A stretch of DNA of 64,000 bases from Liquorilactobacillus aquaticus DSM 21051 (lineage in GTDB: Bacteria; Bacillota; Bacilli; Lactobacillales; Lactobacillaceae). Made by a program: the position numbers and the translations under genes. The notes under the pieces were generated by a model. That model was not told the origin of the DNA. It saw nothing but the letters and a program-made list of their open reading frames with translations, and made no database searches. Position 1 is the first letter of the stretch. Each line of letters starts with the position of its first letter. Where the stretch lies: positions 1 through 64,000 of the forward strand of contig NZ_AYZD01000025.1 in the NCBI RefSeq assembly GCF_001436755.1, in the 5' to 3' direction. Of the stretch, positions 39,882 to 49,261 are shown piece after piece.

Positions 39882-40802
39882 TTAATATTTCCGTAGAAAT
39901 AGTTCGTTTACTAGATGGTTTTTCGTCTTATGAACAATCAAATCTGCGCGATTTCTGGTTGGTACAATATATTCATGCAGGTTAGGCCGATTGATCGAAC
40001 GCCAGACTCGCTTAGCCATTCTGAAAGCTGAAGAACGATCCCCTATAGCATACGGATAGTAATAATTTGTTGGATCTTGAAAGGCTGTATCCAGCAGCAT
40101 CTCAAAACGTTCCAAATACCATTTTTGAATCAGGCTCTCCTGCGCATCAACATAGATCGAGAAGTCAAAGAAATCACTAACATACAATTGCTGCTTGCTT
40201 GGCAGTTGCAAAACATTAATTCCCTCAACAATCAAAATATCAGGATTATCAACGATCTCGTATTCTCCCGGTATGATGTCGTAGACCTTGTGCGAATAAA
40301 CTGGTGCCTTAGCGAGAAGACCGTTTTTGACATCATTTGTGAAAAGCAGCAGGCGCCGCATATCATATGATTCAGGGAAGCCCTTGCGCTTCATTAAGCG
40401 GCGTCTTTTCAGCTCCTTATTTGGAAAAAGGAAACCGTCTGTTGTGATCAGCTGGACTTTTTTATCTGGATAGATCTCGCTCAGCATCGTCTGTAACAAG
40501 CGGGCAATCGTGCTTTTACCGACAGCAACACTTCCTGCGATGCCTAATATGAAAGGCACCTTATGCGGCTCAACTCCCAAGAACGCAGCCTGTTTATTTA
40601 AAAGATCTTGGCGCGACTCAAGATGCAGCCCCAGAAGATGGACCAGCGGCACATAAACATCTTGCACATCTTGCAGCGAAATCCGATCATTCAATGATTT
40701 GATTCGGACCAACTCGGCTGCATTCAAAGGAGAGATATGATCCTGATAAAATTCACGCCATTCCTCTCGCGGAATCTTGTAGTAATTCATTTGATTATAC
40801 AT
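39882..40802 (-). CDS. coaA: Pantothenate kinase, type I
   Basis: About 306 residues, the normal CoaA length. Walker A is GIAGSVAVGKSTIA. Further conserved stretches are TTDGFLFPN, MKRKGFPESYD and DILIVEGINVLQ. It phosphorylates pantothenate, the first step to coenzyme A. ATG 40802 (MYNQMNYYK) follows GGGAG with six bases between. A longer frame without a site was rejected. It lies between guaA and helD on the same strand, each with its own spacing. Confidence 0.96.
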   Translation of the reverse strand: MYNQMNYYKIPREEWREFYQDHISPLNAAELVRIKSLNDRISLQDVQDVYVPLVHLLGLHLESRQDLLNKQAAFLGVEPHKVPFILGIAGSVAVGKSTIARLLQTMLSEIYPDKKVQLITTDGFLFPNKELKRRRLMKRKGFPESYDMRRLLLFTNDVKNGLLAKAPVYSHKVYDIIPGEYEIVDNPDILIVEGINVLQLPSKQQLYVSDFFDFSIYVDAQESLIQKWYLERFEMLLDTAFQDPTNYYYPYAIGDRSSAFRMAKRVWRSINRPNLHEYIVPTRNRADLIVHKTKNHLVNELFLRKY

Positions 40803-40938
40803 TGGCGGCTCCCTATATCTACTTAAAATAATTATGCTGATTATACCATTTTTTAGCTGCAAGCCTAAATAGTAATGACTAGTATTTCTTCAAAATAACT
40901 CAAACTGACTCATCTAAATCTTACTCAAGCAAACAGTC

Positions 40939-43230
40939 CTATTGTTTCAGTTCATAATATTTTGTCGGAACGCGTTCGAATAACGATGATAGTCCACCGT
41001 AAGCGTAGATGCTCAAGCGGTGCATCGCCCGCGAACAAATCGTGTAGACCAACTGCCGTTCACTCTCAAGCGCATAGTTCTCCTTGTTGGCATTCCACAT
41101 GATAACAGCATCAAACTCAAGCCCTTTGGCTAAAAAGGCTGGCACGATGATCGTTCCTGCAGCCAAGCGCTGATTTTCCGTCTTAATCAACGTTACCTTT
41201 ACTTCTTTAGCGCGCAGAGCATTCGTCAGTTCTTCGCATTCCCTAAGCGTTTTACAAATAATCGCGGTTGTCAGCTGGTCAGCATCGTTCTTCTTGATTT
41301 GCGCAACAACATCGTTTGTCAGTGCGTCCGGTGTCGTGTCTACCATGATCTGCGGTAGTTCTCCCTTGCGTTCAAATGATTCCACGGCAGCTCCGTCAAT
41401 AAGAATCTGCTTGGTAAAGTCAGTGATCTGCTGGGTCGAGCGATAAGATTTGGTCAGCTGTACAACCTTGGTTTTATCCTTGGGGAACATTACACTCACG
41501 TCATCTAATAAATTATAGCTGTTTGTTTTTGTGAAAATTGCTTGATTTAGATCTCCGAGAACAGTGAATCTGGCACGCGGAAAGTTTTCTTTCAAGAATG
41601 CCAACTGGTAAGGTGTGTAATCTTGAATCTCATCGATAAAGACGTGTCGCATCTCAACGTTCCCACGCTTGCCGGTAATTCGATCATATAAACACAAATA
41701 CGGTGTAACATCTGCGAGCTGCATCTTTCTTGCTTTCAGCCGATCGATCACATCTGCAATACTATCTTTCCATTGCTCTACTGAAATCCCCATCTTCGAT
41801 AATTCGATCAATTCTGGCACATTTTTAAGAAAGTGAACGTACTGAGCATTGATATTTAAAAAGCGATTATGAACAATATCAGCATGAATCTTCTTGTACT
41901 GTTCCATGACGAAACGACGGGCAAGGAAACGCAATTCTTTATCACCATTTTCAAAATCACGTGGTTGATCACCATATAACTCTGCCAACTGTTGCGAACT
42001 TGCCTCTTGAATAGCTTTTTCGACCCATTCGGTCCGCGATTCACTTTCAACTTTGCGATTGAGCATCTTCAACAAACGTTCTTTGGTAGCGCTCAGTCGA
42101 TTGCGTAAATGATAATTTTCGTTGAAACTATAATATATTTGACTAATTTTATTCCGATCAAAGAAAGGTTTGCCGCGAAACATGATATTCTTGAAACGCA
42201 TGTTCTTCTTCTCAAGGTAACGCGTATATGCCGTTGTTGCCTCAAAGAAAAGCAGGCTATTCTTCAAATTAAGAATTTTTTGCTGGGATGGGGTCCGCTT
42301 GGCCTCAAATCTTTCTTGGAGCGTCTCAACGCTAACTCGCGGAAGCCGGCGCTGTGCGTATTGATAATACGTCATCTGAACCATATTATGTTCACCTAAT
42401 TCCGGCAGAACTTGATCGATATAATCGTTAAACAATTGATTAGGTGAGAATAAGATAACCTGGCTAGCGGTCAACTTGCCACGGTACCGGTACAGTAAAT
42501 AGGCCACTCGCTGCAAGACAGCAGAGGTTTTACCCGAACCAGCTGCACCTTGAACGAAGAGAAGTTCTGCATTAGTCTCACGAATGATCTGATTTTGTTC
42601 CTTTTGAATAGTTGTGACAATACTCTTCATCTTAGTGTCAGATGATTCATCCAGCACATCCAGCAGCATCTGATCTCCAACTGCTTCATCCGTGTCAAAG
42701 ACTGTCTTTATCTTTCCGTCTTCAACTAGAAACTGTCTCTTTAAAGTTACATTCACATGCTGCGGCCCATCTGGTGTCTGATAAGTAATATCCCCGATCC
42801 CGCCATCATAATAAATGCTTGAGATTGGGGCACGCCAGTCATAAATCAAAAAATTATCTGGTTGGTCAGCAAATGAACCCAACCCAATGTAGATCGATTC
42901 CGCTCTTTTTTCGCCCTTCTCCTGAAAATCAATTCGAGCAAAATATGGTGTCTTCTCCAATTTTTTTAAGATATCCAGTCTTTTGGTAGCATGCTGCCAA
43001 CTGTTTTCGCGTTCCTGCAGCATTTGCTGCTGCTGCCGAACTGTAGCAGCTGTTTCAAAAATACCCGAATATGACTCTGTTTTTAGTCGTAAGTTATTTG
43101 AAAAATCATTCTTAATGGCGTGGGTGTCGCTTTCGGCATTCTTAATTTCTTCATGATGCTTTTTTTCCGCTATCTTAATCTTGTCTATAACGTCATCCAT
43201 TCGCTGCTGTTCTTGTTCCCTGATCGTCAA
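40939..43230 (-). CDS. helD: HelD-type UvrD/Rep-like helicase (RNA polymerase recycling factor)
   Basis: About 763 residues. A charged coiled-coil N-terminus (EQEQQRMDDVIDKIKIAEKK) precedes an SF1 helicase with Walker A QGAAGSGKTSAVLQR, Walker B IDEIQDYTPYQ and the later SYRST motif. In Bacillus subtilis HelD uses ATP to free stalled RNA polymerase from nucleic acid. The start is probably TTG at 43230, after GGGGGGA, with upstream ATG/ATA codons lacking a site. The CAT-like C-terminal end EFDAVIMWNANKENY is the motif-V region of the family. Confidence 0.92.
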   Translation of the reverse strand: MTIREQEQQRMDDVIDKIKIAEKKHHEEIKNAESDTHAIKNDFSNNLRLKTESYSGIFETAATVRQQQQMLQERENSWQHATKRLDILKKLEKTPYFARIDFQEKGEKRAESIYIGLGSFADQPDNFLIYDWRAPISSIYYDGGIGDITYQTPDGPQHVNVTLKRQFLVEDGKIKTVFDTDEAVGDQMLLDVLDESSDTKMKSIVTTIQKEQNQIIRETNAELLFVQGAAGSGKTSAVLQRVAYLLYRYRGKLTASQVILFSPNQLFNDYIDQVLPELGEHNMVQMTYYQYAQRRLPRVSVETLQERFEAKRTPSQQKILNLKNSLLFFEATTAYTRYLEKKNMRFKNIMFRGKPFFDRNKISQIYYSFNENYHLRNRLSATKERLLKMLNRKVESESRTEWVEKAIQEASSQQLAELYGDQPRDFENGDKELRFLARRFVMEQYKKIHADIVHNRFLNINAQYVHFLKNVPELIELSKMGISVEQWKDSIADVIDRLKARKMQLADVTPYLCLYDRITGKRGNVEMRHVFIDEIQDYTPYQLAFLKENFPRARFTVLGDLNQAIFTKTNSYNLLDDVSVMFPKDKTKVVQLTKSYRSTQQITDFTKQILIDGAAVESFERKGELPQIMVDTTPDALTNDVVAQIKKNDADQLTTAIICKTLRECEELTNALRAKEVKVTLIKTENQRLAAGTIIVPAFLAKGLEFDAVIMWNANKENYALESERQLVYTICSRAMHRLSIYAYGGLSSLFERVPTKYYELKQ

Positions 43231-43407
43231 ATAAATCCCCCCGCTCACATAATTACTGATCATACAATTCTATCATTTTTACTGAACAGCTACAATTAAA
43301 GCCTATTCAAAGAAAGTTAAAAATAGTTTAACTGCAGCTATATTACTGGTAATTTGTCCTCAAACCCAGTAGAATTCAATTAAATACATTGTAAAGGAAG
43401 TGTTGTC

Positions 43408-44055
43408 TTGATTAGTCAAGCTTTGTTTTTTCTCTCTCACTTTCATCTCTATTTAGCACCACTAATTGAGACACTTGGTGGGTGGGTGTATCTTGCCTTA
43501 TTTGCCCTTGTTTTTATGGAAACCGGGCTTGTAGTCTTTGCGTTTCTTCCAGGTGAGTCACTGATCTTCTTCACGAGTACTTTAGCTGCTCTTACAGGCT
43601 CGACACTTGATATTCGCATATTGCTCCCTGTGTTTTTCTTCGCTGCTTTGATCGGAGATACTGTCAACTACGAAATTGGTCGTAATCTGCATAGATTACC
43701 GCTCTTTAGACGTTTGATACCGGAAGAAAAGCTTGAAAAAACGCAACGCTTCTTCGAAAAACATGGTGGAAAAACTGTTATTTTTGGACGTTTTATTCCT
43801 TTGATCAGAACCTTTATCCCTTTGATTTCTGGAAGTGCCAAAATGGATTATAAACGTTTTTCAATTTATAATTTGCTCGGGGTCTTACTTTGGGTAACAT
43901 TTGGATCTTCTCTAGGTTATTTCTTCGGCCAAATCAGTTATGTCCAAGAACACTTCTCTTTAATCTTTATCGCCTTAGCAGCTTTGACAGCTGTGCCAGG
44001 GCTATTCGTACTACTTTACCGTTTCATGAAAAACGGTACTACCGCAGGTTACTGA
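43408..44055 (+). CDS. DedA-family membrane protein
   Basis: The protein has 215 residues with about five membrane segments. Family marks are FMETGLVVFAFLPGESLIF, the conserved EIGRNL and the FGRFIPLIRTFIPLISG segment with its Arg residues. DedA proteins are lipid scramblases or flippases, for example of undecaprenyl phosphate or phosphatidylethanolamine. Start is TTG at 43408, seven bases after AAAGGAAG. It is a single gene followed by a terminator. Confidence 0.92.
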   Translation: MISQALFFLSHFHLYLAPLIETLGGWVYLALFALVFMETGLVVFAFLPGESLIFFTSTLAALTGSTLDIRILLPVFFFAALIGDTVNYEIGRNLHRLPLFRRLIPEEKLEKTQRFFEKHGGKTVIFGRFIPLIRTFIPLISGSAKMDYKRFSIYNLLGVLLWVTFGSSLGYFFGQISYVQEHFSLIFIALAALTAVPGLFVLLYRFMKNGTTAGY

Positions 44056-44079
44056 TACTAACTTAAATCTAAATTCAAC

Positions 44080-44118
44080 AAGGCTGAGGAAAGCGACTGT
44101 TTGCCCCCAGCCTTTTTT
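44080..44118 (+). terminator. Terminator of the dedA-like gene
   Basis: The stem AAGGCTGAGG with CCCCCAGCCTT is followed by T6, 25 bp after the stop codon. Confidence 0.85.
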
Positions 44119-44314
44119 AGATACCGCATATTTTAATTTGGCTTGGCAGGTTTGCCCCTACCCATGCAAGCTTTTCTTTCACTTTATGTCGATGATCAAG
44201 CTTTTTTGTTTTTTTCAACTATTTGTAAACAATTTGATTTCAGTCAAGACGAATTTCAATGTATACTTATTGTAGCGCTAATTATTTCGTAACTAACTTT
44301 TAGGAGGCAAATTG

Positions 44315-44986
44315 ATGTCGTTTACTATTTATTTTGTACGTCACGGACAAACCTTTTTAAATCATTATCGTCGAATGCAAGGATGGTGTGACTCACCTTT
44401 AACACCTAAAGGAATTGAAGACGGACACCGCGCGGGACGCCATCTGGCTCATATCAATTTCTCTGATGTTTATCATAGTGATACAACTCGAGCAAAGCGG
44501 ACCTGCGGTTATATTATCGACGAAAATGTAGCATCAGCAGAACTCCCGCAGCCTAAAATTCTGCGTAATTTTCGGGAACAAAGTTATGGCTATTTCGAAG
44601 GCAATGACTCAAGTCAAACTTGGTTGATGGTAGGAGCTATCCATGGCTGCGAAACCTTCGAAGAATTGATCACTAAGTACTCAATTGAAAAATCGCGTGA
44701 CTTCATGAAAGAAACTGATCCATTTCATGACGCTGAAAATGATACTGAATACTGGGCTCGTGTTAATGCTGGGTTTGATTATTTGCGCACTAAACAACAG
44801 GACAATGACAAAGTTCTGCTTGTCAGTCATGGCACAACCATCCGCAGTATCGTCCACCGTTTTGCACCTGACATCGACATTATCTCAAGAGGACCAGCTA
44901 ATGGTTCTGTTACAAAAATGATCGTTGATAATGATAATGTCAAAGTTGAATACTACAACCATTATCTCGACGAACAAACTTATTAA
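44315..44986 (+). CDS. Histidine phosphatase family protein
   Basis: About 223 residues. The phosphohistidine motif is FVRHGQTFLN with the later catalytic His in LLVSHGTTIRS. A Glu and Arg in between (YHSDTTRAKRT) belong to the site. Members range from phosphoglycerate mutases to alpha-ribazole phosphatases and general phosphatases. The substrate is not readable. ATG 44315 follows AGGAGG by seven bases. An in-frame TTG directly upstream is less well placed. Confidence 0.88.
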   Translation: MSFTIYFVRHGQTFLNHYRRMQGWCDSPLTPKGIEDGHRAGRHLAHINFSDVYHSDTTRAKRTCGYIIDENVASAELPQPKILRNFREQSYGYFEGNDSSQTWLMVGAIHGCETFEELITKYSIEKSRDFMKETDPFHDAENDTEYWARVNAGFDYLRTKQQDNDKVLLVSHGTTIRSIVHRFAPDIDIISRGPANGSVTKMIVDNDNVKVEYYNHYLDEQTY

Positions 44987-45031
44987 ACTGTATTTTGAGT
45001 TAATCACAGCCAATCGCTGCTCGCTTTAGTC

Positions 45032-45083
45032 AAAAAAAAGACTTCGTATATTCAATTTAATGAATATATGGAGTCTTTTTTTC
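45032..45083. terminator. Bidirectional terminator
   Basis: A 16-bp stem with one or two mismatches (AGACTTCGTATATTCA with TGAATATATGGAGTCT) is flanked by A8 and T9. It separates the plus-strand phosphatase gene from the convergent oppF. Confidence 0.9.
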
Positions 45084-45113
45084 TAGCCGATCATCGACTA
45101 CTTCAAATTAAAA

Positions 45114-46073
45114 CTAGGCTTTCTGCTCATATGTTTCTGCCTTCTGACGATAACCCGCAACTTCATCCTCTGTGCAGCGAACAAAATGACCTGGGACAAT
45201 TTCACGCAATTTGCGTGGATTATCTGGATGGTCTTGTTCTCCCGAAGAATCATAAGGGATCTGCTTGCGGTTCCGCTCGTACTCTGGGTCTGGCACGGGT
45301 ACAGCCGAAATCAAACTAGCAGTGTAATCATGCAGTGGATGTGCGTATACCTCATCGGCTGTTCCAACTTCCAGCAGCTTGCCATAATGCATAACACCGA
45401 TCCGATCAGAAATATACTTGACCATTGATAGGTCATGGGCAATGAAAAGATATGTTAATCCATGTTCTCGCTGCAGATCCTTCAACAAATTGACAACCTG
45501 GGCTTGGATCGACACATCCAAAGCCGAAATTGGTTCATCAGCGATAATAAATTTAGGCTTAACTGCCAAAGCACGTGCAATTCCAATTCTTTGACGCTGC
45601 CCACCTGAAAATTCATGTGGATACCGACTTGAATGATCTCGGTTGAGCCCAACTGTTTCCAGCAGGTCTTCAACCATCTTGCTGCGTTCTGCATCGTCTT
45701 TTGCAAGGTGGTGAATATCAATTCCTTCAGCGACAATATCCTTGATCTTCATCCTGGGGTTCAGTGAAGCATATGGATCTTGGAAAATCATCTGCATTTC
45801 TCTTCTGAAATCCAAAAAATCCTTTTTAGTTTTCAACTTACTGATATCCTTACCCTCAAATAAGATACTTCCGTCAGTCGGCTCATATAAATGAATGATA
45901 CTTCTTCCAGTAGTTGTCTTCCCCGAACCAGATTCACCAACAAGCCCAAATGTTTCCCCTTCATAGACATCAAAAGTAATGTCATCAACTGCTTTGACCT
46001 CATCGAGTTTTCCCACATTGAAGTATTGTTTAAGGTGTTTTACTTCCAAAATTTTTTTCCGTTTTTCTGACAT
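45114..46073 (-). CDS. oppF: Oligopeptide ABC transporter ATPase OppF
   Basis: About 319 residues. Walker A GLVGESGSGKTTTGRS, signature FSGGQRQRIGIARALA, Walker B IADEPISALD and the C-terminal Opp/Dpp region with its Cys (HFVRCTEDE) are all present. Together with OppD it powers peptide import. The start is set at ATG 46073 (MSEKRKKILEV), past the oppD stop. A longer frame would overlap oppD by 14 bp. It is the last gene of the opp operon. Confidence 0.95.
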   Translation of the reverse strand: MSEKRKKILEVKHLKQYFNVGKLDEVKAVDDITFDVYEGETFGLVGESGSGKTTTGRSIIHLYEPTDGSILFEGKDISKLKTKKDFLDFRREMQMIFQDPYASLNPRMKIKDIVAEGIDIHHLAKDDAERSKMVEDLLETVGLNRDHSSRYPHEFSGGQRQRIGIARALAVKPKFIIADEPISALDVSIQAQVVNLLKDLQREHGLTYLFIAHDLSMVKYISDRIGVMHYGKLLEVGTADEVYAHPLHDYTASLISAVPVPDPEYERNRKQIPYDSSGEQDHPDNPRKLREIVPGHFVRCTEDEVAGYRQKAETYEQKA

Positions 46074-46098
46074 ACGGTCTTCTTCCTTCCTCAGTCTC

Positions 46099-47142
46099 TC
46101 AAATTGCTTCATGAGCCATTATGTCTTTAAAGGTCTGTCTGCGACGGATAATTTCATCTGGCGGTGTAACTTTAGGTGCATCCGGATGCAACAGCCACGT
46201 TGCAGCATAATGTGTCTCTGAGACCTTGAAGAATGGCGGCCTCTGTTCAGCATCAATTTTCATCGCGTACGGATTGCGCGCTACGAAAGGATCTCCTTTA
46301 GGTGGATCCAACAAATCCGGCGGAGTTCCTGGAATTGCTTCAAGCTTCGTACTTGATAAGGTCGGCATTGAATTCAACAGGCCCCAAGTATAAGGATGCT
46401 GCGGATTAAAGAAGATCTCATCAACAGTTCCGTATTCAACGATCTGTCCAGCATACATAACTGCAACTCGATCTGCCATCCCAGCCACAACTCCAAGATC
46501 ATGCGTGATGAAAATAATCGATGTGTCGATCTTCTCTTGTAATTCCTTCATCAATTCTAAGATCTGAGCCTGGATCGTGACATCTAACGCCGTCGTTGGT
46601 TCATCGGCAATCAGTATTTCCGGATAGCAAACCAGCGCAATCGCAATTACGATCCGTTGTCTCTGACCTCCAGAAAATTGATGCGGATAATTTCTTATCC
46701 GTTCTTCCGCATCTGTGATTCCAACCAGTTTCATCAATTCCAGCGCCTGTGCCCAGGCTTTTTTCTTATTAACATGTTTATGCTTGATAAGTGGTTCCGC
46801 GATCTGTTGTCCAATTCGCATTGTCGGATCAAGTGAAGTCATCGGATCCTGGAAAATCATCGCGATATCTTTTCCACGAATATTTTGCATTTCCTTTTCT
46901 GACTTTTTCAAGATGTCTTGATCATGAAACATAATTGAACCACCAGTGACCTCAGCGTTATTAGCGAGCAAGCCCATTAAACTTTTAGTTGTTACTGATT
47001 TACCTGAACCAGATTCACCAACAATTGCCAGTGTCTCTCCTTTATCCAGATGAAAGCTAACATCACGAATTGCTTTGACATCTCCAGCATAAGTGTGAAA
47101 ATCGATTTTTAAGTTTTTTACATCTAAAATTCTTTCAGCCAT
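46099..47142 (-). CDS. oppD: Oligopeptide ABC transporter ATPase OppD
   Basis: About 347 residues. Walker A is AIVGESGSGKSVTTKS, signature FSGGQRQRIVIAIAL, Walker B IADEPTTALDV. It pairs with OppF. The upstream AGGAGG is only 3 bp from an ATG at 47151 and 12 bp from ATG 47142 (MAERILDVK). I prefer the latter, which also matches family N-termini, but either is possible. Confidence 0.95.
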   Translation of the reverse strand: MAERILDVKNLKIDFHTYAGDVKAIRDVSFHLDKGETLAIVGESGSGKSVTTKSLMGLLANNAEVTGGSIMFHDQDILKKSEKEMQNIRGKDIAMIFQDPMTSLDPTMRIGQQIAEPLIKHKHVNKKKAWAQALELMKLVGITDAEERIRNYPHQFSGGQRQRIVIAIALVCYPEILIADEPTTALDVTIQAQILELMKELQEKIDTSIIFITHDLGVVAGMADRVAVMYAGQIVEYGTVDEIFFNPQHPYTWGLLNSMPTLSSTKLEAIPGTPPDLLDPPKGDPFVARNPYAMKIDAEQRPPFFKVSETHYAATWLLHPDAPKVTPPDEIIRRRQTFKDIMAHEAI

Positions 47143-47151
47143 TATCCTCAT

Positions 47152-48177
47152 CTACCTCCTAGTCTTTGGATCAAATGCATCGCGTAATCCATCGCCAAGC
47201 AGGTTGAAAGCAATCATTAAGACACACAACACGATCGCAGGATACCACATTTGATACGGTAAGAATTGAAAGTTTTTCTGTCCATCATTCAGCAGCACAC
47301 CTAACGAAGTCTGCGGTGCACTGATCCCTATTCCGATAAAGCTCAGGAACGCTTCGAAGAAGATCGCAGTCGGAATGGTATACATCGTTTGAATGATAAT
47401 GATACTGGAAAGGTTAGGGACTAAGTGTTTCCACGCTATCTTCCACGGCGATTCACCCAAAGTCCTTGCAGCTAAAACATACTCTTGCGATTTCAGCTGC
47501 AAAGTCTCGGCTCGAATCATCCTGGCCATCGTTGTCCAACTTGAGATCGCAATCGCGGCAATAATCGACGTCATGCCGGGCTTCAAAACAATCAGCATCA
47601 ACACAACAATTACCAGACTAGGAACAGAAGAGATAACCTCAATAATCCGTTGCATAACATTATCGACTCTACCGCCGCGCCAGCCGGAAATAATCCCGTA
47701 TGCAACTCCCAGTGTCAGGTCAAAGAACGTCGCGACTAAAGCAACGATCAGTGAAATCTTCGTTCCATAAATAATTCGTTGCGCTAATGAATGACCTAGA
47801 TAATCAGTTCCTAAGACAAAATACTTATTATTTGGAACATTATTTTGTTTATACTCATCAACCCATTCACCTGATACTTTCAGTTTTCCGTTCAATCCAT
47901 TGATTGGAACCCCAGGAATTTTGGCTGGTAAATTAGCATATTGAGGAGCCGATTTAACCAAGGAATCGTGGTTGATAAAGGGGGTTGAGCCGAATGCCAC
48001 AACCATCATCAAAATGATAACGAACAAAGATATAAGCGCACCCTTATTCATCTTCAACCGGCGCCATGCGTCCTGAACAAATGTTAATGACGGCGCAGCA
48101 ATTTTTTCGTTATCCAACTCCGCAGCCTTAGGTAACGCCTCAAAACTTTCTGGACTTAACTTTATTTTTTCTTCCAT
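47152..48177 (-). CDS. oppC: Oligopeptide ABC transporter permease OppC
   Basis: The protein has 341 residues. A soluble N-terminus precedes a first membrane segment (ISLFVIILMMVVAFG), then a large external loop, then the permease core with the EAA-type loop AARTLGESPWKIAWKHLVPN. It forms the pore together with OppB. Only a few bases separate it from oppD and 5 bp from oppB. Confidence 0.95.
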   Translation of the reverse strand: MEEKIKLSPESFEALPKAAELDNEKIAAPSLTFVQDAWRRLKMNKGALISLFVIILMMVVAFGSTPFINHDSLVKSAPQYANLPAKIPGVPINGLNGKLKVSGEWVDEYKQNNVPNNKYFVLGTDYLGHSLAQRIIYGTKISLIVALVATFFDLTLGVAYGIISGWRGGRVDNVMQRIIEVISSVPSLVIVVLMLIVLKPGMTSIIAAIAISSWTTMARMIRAETLQLKSQEYVLAARTLGESPWKIAWKHLVPNLSSIIIIQTMYTIPTAIFFEAFLSFIGIGISAPQTSLGVLLNDGQKNFQFLPYQMWYPAIVLCVLMIAFNLLGDGLRDAFDPKTRR

Positions 48178-48182
48178 TTTAT

Positions 48183-49112
48183 TTAATCCCCACTTCCACT
48201 TAGTCGAATCCGCGGATCAATCATTCCATAAATGATATCCGTTATCAAAATAATGGCAACTAAGCCCGCAGAAAACAGCATCGTGACACCCATGATCGTT
48301 GGATAATCATTGGTCAGGATCGATTTAACAAATTGTTCCCCGATTCCAGGAATCGAGAAGATATTTTCAATAACCATCGAACCTGTCATAAGAGCAACCG
48401 TATACGGTCCGATCAAAGTTACTAGCGGTATCAAACTATTACGCAAAGCATGATGGTAAACAATTCCGTAACGGCTTAAACCCTTTGCCTTAGCCAATTC
48501 GATATAGTCTGAATTAAGTACATCAACCATTCCGGTTCGAATGAAACGCGCTGTCTCTGCCAAAGGTCCAACACCAAGTGCAATTGTTGGCAAGACCGTA
48601 TAACTGAAATTACCCCAATCGGCAATTGGGAACCAACCGAGTTTCAACGCAATATAGAATTGCAGCAAAACAGCCAAAACAAAGTTAGGAACTGACTTCC
48701 CAATAATGGATAGAACTGTACATAAGGTATCGATCCATGTGTTCCTATGCACAGCTGCAATCGAACCAATGATTATTCCTAAAACAACCCCGAAAATCAT
48801 TGCTTGGATACCGAGCTGTGCTGAGGCTCCGATTCGACTGGCAATTAAATACGAAACTGGTTGATTACTGAACTGGAATGAAACTCCAAGGTCACCATGG
48901 AGCATTCCACCCAAATAAATCAAGTACTGCATCCACATTGGTTTATTCAAACCATACTGTTCATTCATGATTTGAATTTGTTGAGCCGTCATTTTCTGTT
49001 GATTTGAATAAGGCGTCCCTGGCATCAATTTCATTAAGAAAAAGGTAATTGTTGCTACCAAGAATAACGTCAATATCATATAGAAAACACGTTTAAGAAG
49101 ATATTTACGCAT
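48183..49112 (-). CDS. oppB: Oligopeptide ABC transporter permease OppB
   Basis: The protein has 309 residues and six membrane segments. The family opening is KYLLKRVFYMILTLFLVATI with the typical FFLMKLMPGTPY stretch. The EAA loop reads LAKAKGLSRYGIVYHHALRN. It is the first of the permease and ATPase block after oppA, from which it is separated by about 150 bp containing a hairpin. Confidence 0.95.
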   Translation of the reverse strand: MRKYLLKRVFYMILTLFLVATITFFLMKLMPGTPYSNQQKMTAQQIQIMNEQYGLNKPMWMQYLIYLGGMLHGDLGVSFQFSNQPVSYLIASRIGASAQLGIQAMIFGVVLGIIIGSIAAVHRNTWIDTLCTVLSIIGKSVPNFVLAVLLQFYIALKLGWFPIADWGNFSYTVLPTIALGVGPLAETARFIRTGMVDVLNSDYIELAKAKGLSRYGIVYHHALRNSLIPLVTLIGPYTVALMTGSMVIENIFSIPGIGEQFVKSILTNDYPTIMGVTMLFSAGLVAIILITDIIYGMIDPRIRLSGSGD

Positions 49113-49196
49113 ATTATTTCCTCACATTCTAAAAACAAGATAGATTAGCAAACCGCATTTAGCAGTCTTTCTTCATTATATACCGTCAAACAGCAA

Positions 49197-49228
49197 TTGG
49201 GGGTTAACATTTGCTGTTAATCCCCCAA
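49197..49228 (-). promoter_or_regulatory. Hairpin between oppA and oppB without T tract
   Basis: A perfect stem TTGGGGGTTAACA with TGTTAATCCCCCAA and a 5-base loop lies about 34 bp after the oppA stop, with no U-run on the transcribed side. This fits a 3'-end stabiliser or partial terminator that makes oppA mRNA more abundant than the downstream genes. Confidence 0.6.
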
Positions 49229-49261
49229 TCAATTTTAAAATTCTAAAATAAACGGTACTGT

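Noticed and set aside
45068-45319. Plus-strand frame overlapping the end of oppF
   Set aside because: Antisense shadow of oppF starting inside a terminator stem, without a ribosome site.
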